Shown here one piece after another: positions 30,613 to 36,992 of a DNA stretch of 36,992 nt (position 1 is its first letter; every line of letters begins with the position of its first letter). A program made the translations under genes and the position numbers. The stretch comes from Fodinibacter sp038258215 (GTDB taxonomy: Bacteria > Actinomycetota > Actinomycetes > Actinomycetales > Dermatophilaceae), in assembly GCA_038258215.1 (NCBI GenBank), contig JBBSQC010000036.1, positions 1 through 36,992 of the forward strand, read 5' to 3'. The notes beneath the pieces were generated by a model. It was not told where the DNA came from. It saw only the letters and a list, made by a program, of their open reading frames with translations, and searched no databases.

Positions 30613-31517
30613 TACCAGCTGGTCTCGGTGCAGGCCCGGGCGCTGCGAGGCTCGACCTGGATGGTCGCGTGGTCCATCGCGAACCGGTCGCGGAGCACCG
30701 CGGCGGCCGCGGTGAGCACGTGCGTGGGATCGGCGTCGTCGGTGCAGACCAGGTGCGCGGTGGCCACGTGCATGCCCGAGGTGAGGGTCCACAGGTGCAG
30801 GTCGTGGACGTCGACCACCTCGGCCACCTCCCGCAGCGCGGCCTCGGCGTCCGCCGGGAGGATGCCGGCCGGGGCGTGCTGCCCGAGCACCGCCAGCACC
30901 TCGCGCCCGAGGTAGACCGCACGCACGGCGACGAACACCGCGATCGCGAGGGCGACGACGGTGTCCCACACCGCCGAGCCGGTGGCGGCGACGAGCAGTG
31001 CCGCGGCGATCACGCCCACCGACCCGACGGTGTCGGCGACGACCTCGAGGTAGGCCCCCTTGACGTTGAGGCTCTCCGCGGCGCCCCCGCGCAGGAGCAG
31101 CAGGGCGACGAGGTTGACGACGAGCCCCAGCCCACCGACGACGAGCATCGGGGTGGTGGCGACGTCGGACGCCTCCCCGATCCGGCCGACCGCCTCGATG
31201 ACGATGTAGACCGCGACGCCGAGCATGAGCAGCACGGCCAGCCCGGATGCGAAGACCTCCGCGCGGTAGGAGCCGAAGGTGCGCCGACCGGTCGAGTCGG
31301 GTCGCACCGCGATCCGGGTCGCGACGAGGGCCGCCCCCAGTGCCACGACGTCGGCCGCCATGTGGCCGGCGTCGCTGAGCAGGGCGAGCGAGCCGCTGAC
31401 CAACCCGGTGACGAGCTCGACGACGAAGAACGCCGCGATCATCGCGAAGGCCACCTGGAGACGCCAACGGTGTGCCCCACCGGCGTGTCCGGGCGCGTGC
31501 CCGTGCCCCGTGCCCAT
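30612..31517 (-). CDS. Cation diffusion facilitator (CDF) family metal exporter
   Basis: A 301-residue CDF antiporter with six membrane helices and a cytoplasmic C-terminal domain. The N-terminus is His-rich (MGTGHGHAPGHAGGAHRW). Helix 2 carries LLSDAGHMAADVVALGAALV with the HxxxD site; helix 5 has YLEVVADTVGSVGV, where ExxxD stands in place of the common HxxxD. RRTFGSYRAEVFASGLAVLL is the conserved loop before helix 3, and VDVHDLHLWTLTSGMHVATA marks the C-terminal dimer domain. Zn2+, Cd2+ or Co2+ export is probable. GAGGAGGG six bases upstream fixes the ATG at 31517. 31518-31785 upstream holds no supported gene. Confidence 0.93.
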   Translation of the reverse strand: MGTGHGHAPGHAGGAHRWRLQVAFAMIAAFFVVELVTGLVSGSLALLSDAGHMAADVVALGAALVATRIAVRPDSTGRRTFGSYRAEVFASGLAVLLMLGVAVYIVIEAVGRIGEASDVATTPMLVVGGLGLVVNLVALLLLRGGAAESLNVKGAYLEVVADTVGSVGVIAAALLVAATGSAVWDTVVALAIAVFVAVRAVYLGREVLAVLGQHAPAGILPADAEAALREVAEVVDVHDLHLWTLTSGMHVATAHLVCTDDADPTHVLTAAAAVLRDRFAMDHATIQVEPRSARACTETSW

Positions 31518-31785
31518 CCGGCCCTCCTCTCGTCGCCGCGCTCCTGACCGCTGCCTCGACCGTACCCGCAGGGGTGCGACGGGCCCGGCATCCGCTGTCG
31601 TCGTGGACATCTCGGCCCCCTCCATCGGGCCGGCGGTGGCGACCTACGACGAGCTCAACGACGCCAAGGACAACGCGATCCGCGCCCCCCACCTGAATCT
31701 CCACACCACCGACGACCCGAGCATCGCCATGTCTCCCTTCGCCGACGTGCGGATCGGCGACGACGCGCGCGCCCGTTGCAGCTGC

Positions 31786-32139
31786 TCAGGCGAGGTGCCC
31801 ACCCGCGATGGCACGGGCCACTCGCTCGACGAGGTCGTAGGGCACCGGCTCTGCGTAGCGGAGGTGCACGGCATCCTTGGTCGCGCGGTAGGGCGCCACC
31901 TCGGCCTCGAGGTCCGGCTCCAACGGCGGGACGGGATAGAGGCCTACATGGTGTTTCCACCCCGCGAAGTGCAGGCCGTAGCGGTCGGCGAACATCAGCG
32001 CCGGCATCCCGTAGCGGATGGTCTCCTCGCTTCCCGGCACGGCGCGGTGCATGGCCTCGCGCACCCCCTCGAGCACGGGTCGCACGTCGTCAGGGAACGC
32101 GGCGATGTAGGCATCGACGTCGGTCGGGGCGGCCGTCAC
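31786..32139 (-). CDS. DUF1801/YdhG-like protein
   Basis: A 117-residue protein: DVDAYIAAFPDDVRPVLEGV, REAMHRAVPGSEETIRYGMP, ALMFADRYGLHFAGWKHHVG and VPPLEPDLEAEVAPYRATKD. The IRYGMPA/HVGLYP pattern is that of the DUF1801 (YdhG, frataxin-like iron-chaperone-named) family; the biochemical role of most members is not established. GGGAGCGGG just upstream supports the GTG at 32139. It stands alone between the CDF gene and a remnant of a dihydrofolate-reductase-fold gene. Confidence 0.88.
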   Translation of the reverse strand: MTAAPTDVDAYIAAFPDDVRPVLEGVREAMHRAVPGSEETIRYGMPALMFADRYGLHFAGWKHHVGLYPVPPLEPDLEAEVAPYRATKDAVHLRYAEPVPYDLVERVARAIAGGHLA

Positions 32140-32283
32140 CGACCCGCTCCCGAGACGGCGGTGGTTCTGTCTCGCTCCATCGCGCCAGTCTGCTCGCTGC
32201 GGGCCGCGCGCGACAAGAGCCGGCCACTCGGAGGGCGCGCCCGAACGGACGGGTTCCCCCTGGGCTGAGAGCGGGTAGGGGAT

Positions 32284-32506
32284 GTGCCCGTGCCGAGCCT
32301 GACCTGGGCAGCGATCCCCTCACTCGACGGCTACGTCAACGACGCATCCGGCGACTTCTCGTGGGCCGCCCCACCCGATGGCGGTCGGAGGTGGGACGCC
32401 TGCGCTGCCCCATGGGGCTCGTGGTGGCGTCGACCTCGTGCCGGTGGATCGCCTCGACGGTGGTGTGGTGCACCTGCACCACACCCTCCGGTCGTCGGCG
32501 GGGTGA
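32284..32506 (+). pseudogene. Dihydrofolate reductase-fold (RibD C-terminal-like) gene with most of its middle deleted
   Basis: From GTG 32284 the frame gives VPSLTWAAIPSLDGYVNDAS, GDFSWAAPPD, the N-terminus of dihydrofolate-reductase-family proteins (typical: SLDGY....G...W..PD). From about 32402, in another frame, ALPHGARGGVDLVPVDRLDG, GVVHLHHTLRSSAG and a stop at 32504 resemble the C-terminus of the same family (vdLeLld.rrf..G.VhL.y). The intervening roughly 130 residues are missing and the frames do not match. I read it as an internal deletion remnant. This accounts for the otherwise empty 32140-32518 stretch; the rest of it shows nothing. Confidence 0.55.
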
Positions 32507-32518
32507 CAGACTCCACGG

Positions 32519-33556
32519 ATGAGCACCGCGGACCTGAGCATCGACGGACTGCCCGACCCCTATACCGCGAGGGTTCCACTGCCTGACGACGTCGCCGCGG
32601 TGGTGGGCTTGGTCGAGGCCCACCAGCAGGCCGCGAAGGGCTCGGCCGGTGTCGACACGCAGGCGGTGACGGGCACCTTGGCGGGCATCGGCTCGTGGAC
32701 CCGTCGGCAGGCCCTGGTGCACGACGACCGCGGCGACCTCCTGGCGTGGCTCTCCGTCCACGACCGTGCCGCGGGGCGGACGCTGGTGGAGGTGACCCTG
32801 TCACCGACGCTCGAGGCCGAGCCGGCGGGCCTGCTCGCCGATGCCCTCTTCGCCGCCGCCGAACGGCACGCGGTCGACATCACCCGGGCTCGGGGGCTGC
32901 GCGAGACCCTGCTCGACTCCGGCGCCTACTCCGACGACGCCCGCCAGCAGACGTGGCTGTCCACCGCCGGCTACGAGCGCACCAGGACCTGGCTCCAGAT
33001 GAGCCGGTCCGTGGTGGAAGGTGATGCGTCTGACCTCCCTGCCCCGCGCGAGGGCGTCATGGTGCGGACCGTCGACCGTTACGACGACGGCCTCCCGGTC
33101 GCGCAGGACCTCCAGGACATCCACCGGGTGCTCGAGGAGTCCTTCCAGGACCACTTCAGCTCCTACCGCGAGAGCTTCCCCGAGTTCGTCATGCGCCTGC
33201 GGGAGGACCCGGGGCACCGGTGGGACCACTGGTGGCTGGCGACGGTGGAGACCGACGACGGCGTCCTCCCAGCGGGGGCGCTCGTCTCGACGGTGCTGCG
33301 CGCCGACTCGGGCGGAGCCGAGGGGAGCTATGTGGACTACATCGGCGTGCACCGTCGGGCGCGTGGTCGTGGCGTGGCAAAAGCGTTGCTGCACAGCGTC
33401 ATCGGTGATGCGGCGCGTCGGGGCCGGAACAGGGTCGGTCTTGAGGTGGACGCCGATTCACCGACGGGTGCCGACGGACTCTATACCGCGATGGGCTGGG
33501 TCACCGACTATCGCACCGAGTCCTGGCACCGACACCTGCCGTTGCCCGGGCGCTGA
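32519..33556 (+). CDS. Two-domain GNAT acetyltransferase (MshD-like architecture)
   Basis: A 345-residue protein with two GNAT halves. The first (residues 15-160) is degenerate: LPDDVAAVVGLVEAHQQAAK, LVEVTLSPTLEAEPAGLLAD. The second (residues 180-340) has the working acetyl-CoA site: EGSYVDYIGVHRRARGRGVA with KALLHSVIGDAARRGRNRVG and VDADSPTGADGLYTAMGWVT. The tandem arrangement resembles mycothiol synthase MshD and its many uncharacterised actinobacterial relatives; sequence alone does not show it is MshD. ATG 32519 comes 13 bases after the pseudogene stop, without a clear ribosome binding site. Confidence 0.88.
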   Translation: MSTADLSIDGLPDPYTARVPLPDDVAAVVGLVEAHQQAAKGSAGVDTQAVTGTLAGIGSWTRRQALVHDDRGDLLAWLSVHDRAAGRTLVEVTLSPTLEAEPAGLLADALFAAAERHAVDITRARGLRETLLDSGAYSDDARQQTWLSTAGYERTRTWLQMSRSVVEGDASDLPAPREGVMVRTVDRYDDGLPVAQDLQDIHRVLEESFQDHFSSYRESFPEFVMRLREDPGHRWDHWWLATVETDDGVLPAGALVSTVLRADSGGAEGSYVDYIGVHRRARGRGVAKALLHSVIGDAARRGRNRVGLEVDADSPTGADGLYTAMGWVTDYRTESWHRHLPLPGR

Positions 33557-33558
33557 CG

Positions 33559-34185
33559 TCAGCGCGCGATGTCGACGACCAGCCGGGTCGGCGAACTCTC
33601 GACGGTGACCCGGAACGGGCGCTGCTCGCCCCGGATGCCGATGAAGGTCTGGCCGATGCCCTCGAAGCCCCCGAAGATCGGGCTCACCCCCGCGACGACG
33701 GTCCGGTCGAGCTCCGCCGGGCCGAGATCCACGGGCGGCTCCTGGTCGTCGATCGGGTAACCCACCGAGGTGACGAGGACCTCGAGGTAGGCGTCCCCCT
33801 CCACGGCCACTTCGTCACCGCTGGCGTCACCGGTCGGTACGTCGACGTACTTGACGGAGTAGGCCGGTGTCTCGGGGCCATCGAAGTCGAAGACCACCCG
33901 GTCGTAGCCCGTGTGCGTCCCGACCCGCACATCGGCACCCGTCCCGGCGTCACGGCCGAGCTCGGGGTAGTCCCCGCCCTCTTTGTCATCCAGGCTGAAC
34001 CCGGCCTGCGACCCGGTCGTGGCGGATGCCGCGGACGACGGCGTCGGCGACCCGGTGCCCGTCGCGCCGTCCGTGGGGGTGACCGACGTGCCCGTGGCGG
34101 TCGGGGTGGGCTCGTTGTCGGAGCTGCACCCGGTCAGGAGCATCAGCGTTGCGGCGCCGACCCCGGCAAGACGTTGTCGTGACAT
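33559..34185 (-). CDS. Lipoprotein with AMIN-like domain
   Basis: A 208-residue exported lipoprotein. The signal peptide MSRQRLAGVGAATLMLLTGC ends in the lipobox LTGC, so Cys20 is the lipidated residue; a Ser/Thr/Pro-rich linker (residues 21-60, many PT and TGT) follows. The folded part contains YDRVVFDFDGPETPAYSVKY, EDAYLEVLV-like strands, GFEGIGQTFIGIRGEQRPFR and VTVESSPTRLVVDIAR, as in AMIN-like domain proteins of actinobacteria, which may bind cell-wall material. GGAGG eight bases upstream selects ATG 34185 over GTG 34194. It is convergent with the GNAT gene (two bases apart). Confidence 0.88.
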   Translation of the reverse strand: MSRQRLAGVGAATLMLLTGCSSDNEPTPTATGTSVTPTDGATGTGSPTPSSAASATTGSQAGFSLDDKEGGDYPELGRDAGTGADVRVGTHTGYDRVVFDFDGPETPAYSVKYVDVPTGDASGDEVAVEGDAYLEVLVTSVGYPIDDQEPPVDLGPAELDRTVVAGVSPIFGGFEGIGQTFIGIRGEQRPFRVTVESSPTRLVVDIAR

Positions 34186-34300
34186 GACCCCCACCTCCGA
34201 GCTCAGGGTAGACCTGCTCCTTGGGCCCCCGGTGGAAATCGCTGTTTGACACGGACGCTGGTCGACCGGGGGATCCGTGGTCCCACCGCGACCGGAACGG

Positions 34301-34306
34301 CATACT
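34301..34306 (+). promoter_or_regulatory. Candidate -10 element of a leaderless promoter for the DUF389 gene
   Basis: CATACT, again within GGCATACT, ends seven bases before the ATG at 34314, and no Shine-Dalgarno is present (CCCCCAA precedes the ATG). Confidence 0.5.
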
Positions 34307-34313
34307 CCCCCAA

Positions 34314-35330
34314 ATGAAACTGGGCCTGCGTGACGTCGTCCTCCCGCCGAAGCAGCTGCGCACCCTCGACGAGCTCCGCGAGGACCTCGACCTGCGCTCG
34401 GGCGACGCCGGGTCCAAGCAGTCGGCCTTCTGGACGATGCTGCTGCTGTCCGCCGTGATCGCGACGGCCGGTGTGCTGGCCGACTCCACTGCGACCGTCA
34501 TCGGGGCCATGATCATCGCCCCCCTGTCCACGCCCATCATGGGCATCGCCCTGGGTCTGGTGATCCGGCAGAAGCTCAGGGCCGGGCGCTTCGTGCTCGC
34601 CGGGGTGTTGCTCGTCGTGATCGTCGGTGTGATCTTCACGCTCATCGTCCCCGGGAGCATTGACCTGCGGGGCAACTCCCAGATCACCGGCCGCACCTCG
34701 CCCACCCTCCTGGACTTCATCGCGGCCATCGCCACGGGGTTCGCGGGTGCCGTCGGCCTGTCACGCCGTGACGTCGCCGCCGTGCTCCCCGGCGTGGCCA
34801 TCGCCATCTCCCTCGTCCCCCCGCTCGGCGTCGTTGGGGTGTGCCTCGGGGAGGGGGCGTTCGGCCTGGCACTGGGCGCGCTCCTGCTGTTCGTCTCCAA
34901 CCTCATCAGCCTCGTGCTGTCGGGCACCGTGCTCTTCGCGGCCCTCGGCTACTCCGCGCAGAGCGATGCGGTCGCGGGTGTGGTCGGCGCCGAACGGCGG
35001 TCCTTCGTCACCCTGGGTGTGCTCCTGTCCCTGGTCATGATCCCGCTGGTGCTCAACACGGCATTCATCATCGTGGTGAACACCCTGACCCAGCGTGCGG
35101 AGGAGATCGGCGAGGAGTGGGTGAAGGCCGTGCCGGGAGCGAGTGTCACCGGCGTCGACCTGGCCTCCACGACGTTCCAGGTGCACGTGCGGACCCCCGG
35201 GGGCATCCCACCGACCGAAGACCTGCTGCGCGACCTTCAGGGTCGGGTCCCCGACGGGCTCAGCGTGGTGGTCGACACGACGCAGGGGCAGGAGTTCGAC
35301 GCCGGCACGGTCGGTCGCGAGGTGCCCTGA
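34314..35330 (+). CDS. DUF389-family membrane protein
   Basis: A 338-residue polytopic membrane protein of the DUF389 (TIGR00341-like) family. The conserved core is plain: FWTMLLLSAVIATAGVLADS, TATVIGAMIIAPLSTPIMGI, ALGLVIRQ; then IAAIATGFAGAVGLSRRDVA, AAVLPGVAIAISLVPPLGVV and LLLFVSNLISLVLSGTVLFA. Six or seven membrane helices are followed by a soluble C-terminal domain (residues 260-338). The function is unknown; transport is often suggested. The start is supported by the conserved N-terminus and the leaderless-type promoter. It stands alone between two convergent/divergent single genes. Confidence 0.92.
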   Translation: MKLGLRDVVLPPKQLRTLDELREDLDLRSGDAGSKQSAFWTMLLLSAVIATAGVLADSTATVIGAMIIAPLSTPIMGIALGLVIRQKLRAGRFVLAGVLLVVIVGVIFTLIVPGSIDLRGNSQITGRTSPTLLDFIAAIATGFAGAVGLSRRDVAAVLPGVAIAISLVPPLGVVGVCLGEGAFGLALGALLLFVSNLISLVLSGTVLFAALGYSAQSDAVAGVVGAERRSFVTLGVLLSLVMIPLVLNTAFIIVVNTLTQRAEEIGEEWVKAVPGASVTGVDLASTTFQVHVRTPGGIPPTEDLLRDLQGRVPDGLSVVVDTTQGQEFDAGTVGREVP

Positions 35331-35364
35331 CGGTGGGCATGGTGGGCGGTGGGCCGTGGGCGGC

Positions 35365-36741
35365 TCAGCGCGGTGAGCGGACGATGATGCGCGCACCCCG
35401 ACGCGGAACGCTGGTGATGTTGCGGACCCGCGGGGTCTCGTCGCTCACGGCGTGCACCTCGTAGGTCATGAGCACCTCGCGCAGCACGGCGACACCCTCC
35501 ATGAGGGAGAACCCAGCGCCGATGCAGCGCCGCACCCCACCCCCGAACGGCAGCCACGTGTTGGGCGGCGGCGCGCCACCGACGAAGCGCTCGGGCCGGA
35601 AAGCCGTGGGGTCGCGGTGGTGTTGCGGGTCGGAGTGCGCGAGGAGGATGGAGGCGGCGACGGTGGTGCCTGCGGGGAGGTCGACGCCGCCGACCCGGGC
35701 GGGCCGCTGGAGCACCCGCACCACCATCGGGAGGACCGGGTGCAGCCGCATCGACTCCTTGAGCACGGCCTCGAGGTGGTCGTCGTCGCCGGTGCTGGCG
35801 GCCCCTCGGGCCAGCACCATCTGGTGCTGATCGCGACCCAGCTCCTGGAGAGCCCATGCGAGAGCGGTCGCGGTCGTCTCGTGCCCAGCGAGGAGGAGGG
35901 TGACGAGCTGGTCGCGAAGCTCGGCATCGGAGAGCCGGTCTCCATCGGCGTCGACTCGGATGAGCCTGGACAGCACGTCGGTGCGCGTGTCGAGGTCGGG
36001 TGCGGCGCGACGCTCGCCCACGATCTCGTAGACCTGGGCGTCGAGCTCTCGCACGGACTCGCCGGCCCGGCGCCAGATCCCGATCCGTCGCAGTGGTGGG
36101 AGGGCCCAGCCGAGGAGGACGGCGGGGTTGACGTCGACGACCGATCGCACGAGGGGTCCCAGCCGTGCCAGCTGCCGCTCGTCGGTCACACCGAAGACGA
36201 TCCGCATGATGACCTGCAGGGTCAGGCTGCTCATCCGGTCGAGGCTCCGGAACGGCACGCCCGGCTCCCACGAGGCCACCTCGGTCTTCGCGACCCCGGT
36301 GACGAGCTCTTCGTAGCCCCTGAGGGCCCGCGTGCTGAACGCGGGGAGGAGAAGGGTTCGCGCGCGCCGGTGCTCGGCACCGTCGACCAGCAGCAGCGAG
36401 TGCTCTCCCATGACCGGGCCGAGGATGCTGTTGGCCTCACCGGCGTGGAACACCTCGGGGTCACCGGCGAAGATGTCGCGGATTGCACCGGGGGCGCAGA
36501 AGTACACGATCGGCCGGTCCCCGGGCAGCAGTCGCAGGGTGAAGACGGCGCCGTAGCGGCGGTGCGCCCATGGGATGAACCGGTGCCGGAACCTCAGGGT
36601 GCCCGCGCTCTGCGCGAGCCGAGGTAGTCGCGGCCCGGGCGGAAGGAGGGACGGGTCCGGGGCAGGCACCAGGTGGCGCGCCGACGGTGCCGTGTGGGCC
36701 GCCCGCTCCTGTGCCCGGCGAGTGATCTCGTCCTGGTCCAT
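35365..36741 (-). CDS. Cytochrome P450
   Basis: A 458-residue P450 monooxygenase. The I-helix oxygen-activation motif is LLLAGHETTATALAWAL; the K-helix ExxR is KESMRLHPVLP; the meander has FRPERFVGGAPPPNTWLPFG; the heme-binding loop is FGGGVRRCIGAGFSLMEG with the proximal Cys near residue 400. The N-terminus is soluble, without membrane anchor, so it needs separate ferredoxin/reductase partners, none of which is in the window. The layout (PPGPRLPRLAQS at the start, HSLLLVDGAEHRRARTLLLP) resembles the CYP110/CYP4-like bacterial branch acting on fatty or terpenoid substrates; this is a weak inference. GGAG five bases upstream fixes the ATG at 36741. Confidence 0.95.
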   Translation of the reverse strand: MDQDEITRRAQERAAHTAPSARHLVPAPDPSLLPPGPRLPRLAQSAGTLRFRHRFIPWAHRRYGAVFTLRLLPGDRPIVYFCAPGAIRDIFAGDPEVFHAGEANSILGPVMGEHSLLLVDGAEHRRARTLLLPAFSTRALRGYEELVTGVAKTEVASWEPGVPFRSLDRMSSLTLQVIMRIVFGVTDERQLARLGPLVRSVVDVNPAVLLGWALPPLRRIGIWRRAGESVRELDAQVYEIVGERRAAPDLDTRTDVLSRLIRVDADGDRLSDAELRDQLVTLLLAGHETTATALAWALQELGRDQHQMVLARGAASTGDDDHLEAVLKESMRLHPVLPMVVRVLQRPARVGGVDLPAGTTVAASILLAHSDPQHHRDPTAFRPERFVGGAPPPNTWLPFGGGVRRCIGAGFSLMEGVAVLREVLMTYEVHAVSDETPRVRNITSVPRRGARIIVRSPR

Positions 36742-36856
36742 GGATCTCCGTCCGCCGCGTCCATCCTAGGTTCGCCGCTCCCTGCTCGACAGGGCGCCGG
36801 CTCGTCGCGTCGACGCGACCGGGTGAGGTGCACGCAGAAGATCGGTGACCACTGTC

Positions 36857-36952
36857 ATTTTCAGAAGTCGGCTGCACTGCTTCGTGCGGTGAGTCGCATG
36901 GGTGAAGGGGACTGCTGACACCCGGATTGTCAGAAGTGGTGTGCACTACCCT
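36857..36952 (+). repeat. Two direct repeats in the promoter region of the last gene
   Basis: TCAGAAGTCGGCTGCACTGC (36861) and TCAGAAGTGGTGTGCACTAC (36930) match at 16 of 20 bases, 69 bases apart. The second copy runs into TACCCT (36947-36952), a -10-like hexamer five bases before ATG 36958. The rest of 36742-36957 shows no gene. Confidence 0.5.
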
Positions 36953-36957
36953 GATTT

Positions 36958-36992
36958 ATGGTCAGTAGTCGTGTTCATGGCTGGTGGGGCCG
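36958..36992 (+). CDS. Possible start of a gene cut by the window end
   Basis: ATG 36958 opens a frame (MVSSRVHGWWG) that is not closed within the remaining 35 bases. It follows a TACCCT hexamer at the distance of a leaderless promoter. Similar upstream sequences precede DUF222/HNH endonuclease (13E12-type) genes in related actinobacteria as far as I recall, so that is one possible identity. Eleven codons are too few to recognise a protein. Confidence 0.3.
   Translation, partial: MVSSRVHGWWG

Noticed and set aside
29085..31547. An 820-codon plus-strand open frame
   Set aside because: Antisense to the MFS and CDF genes, dominated by Glu/Asp/Gly/Arg/His runs typical of complement frames.
28822..31704. 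A 960-codon open frame on the minus strand across both exporters
   Set aside because: Arg/Gly/Ala-rich with no motifs; it is a shifted frame of the MFS and CDF genes, whose own frames show full family signatures.
31600..31790. Plus-strand stretch reading TYDELNDAKDNAIRAPHLNL as part of a possible small protein
   Set aside because: Composition looks protein-like, but there is no family match I can name, no ribosome binding site, and the frame runs on antisense through the DUF1801 gene. Left as unassigned 268-base gap between CDF and DUF1801.
34246..34251. Perfect TTGACA -35 hexamer upstream of the DUF389 gene
   Set aside because: No -10-like hexamer lies 16-19 bases downstream; the CATACT at 34301 is 49 bases away, so the two do not form one promoter.

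Overview
The window is chromosomal DNA of a high-GC Gram-positive bacterium. G+C-rich codon thirds, frequent GTG starts, a mycothiol-dependent isomerase family enzyme, a SigJ/ECF42-type sigma factor, DUF4235 and DUF5701 proteins and actinobacterial-style leaderless promoters point to Actinomycetota. Micrococcales, perhaps Intrasporangiaceae, is my guess from gene content; no rRNA or marker gene in the window settles it. I found no tRNA, rRNA, CRISPR array, insertion sequence or plasmid function.

Layout. 1-9.7 kb is a patchwork of small enzymes and regulators: a partial methyltransferase, a membrane protein, a decayed TetR gene, an NAD(P)-binding epimerase-type protein, an ASCH-acetyltransferase fusion, a YCII/DGPF + ECF42 sigma pair, an alpha/beta hydrolase divergent from a TetR gene across a perfect operator palindrome, and an ArsR-SRPBCC-MDMPI operon. 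9.8-13.1 kb holds a BNR-repeat protein and then a cluster of damaged genes (LuxR fragment, truncated GNAT, frameshifted ketopantoate reductase). 13.3-15.4 kb is a solitary gene that fuses a contractile-tail sheath to a tail-tube domain, with no other injection-system gene nearby. 15.4-16.3 kb is a second SRPBCC-ArsR module behind a 36-bp perfect palindrome.

16.4-22.6 kb is histidine degradation: hutU, then (after a convergent YbaK gene) a tightly overlapped M20 amidohydrolase-hutF-hutI operon. It covers urocanate to N-formylglutamate and probably glutamate; hutH and a classical hutG are not in the window. 22.6-26.3 kb is a TPP-riboswitch-controlled ECF transporter (YkoE plus a YkoD-YkoC three-domain fusion) for thiamine or its pyrimidine precursor; its second ATPase carries an in-frame 42-bp tandem repeat. 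26.4-37.0 kb contains a second YCII protein, two MFS exporters, a DUF5701 protein, a cation diffusion facilitator, a DUF1801 protein, a remnant of a dihydrofolate-reductase-fold gene, a two-domain GNAT protein, a lipoprotein, a DUF389 membrane protein, a cytochrome P450, and a promoter region for a gene cut by the window end.

The structure least explained by genes is repetitive: three long intergenic hairpins (22-29-bp arms), each behind a + strand gene and each with exactly one arm mismatch that is a G-U wobble in + strand RNA. Two of them share the same terminal sequence, so they belong to one dispersed family. Another inverted/direct repeat lies at 30.5 kb, and the repeat inside the thiamine transporter ATPase looks like a further, protein-coding, palindrome-derived element.
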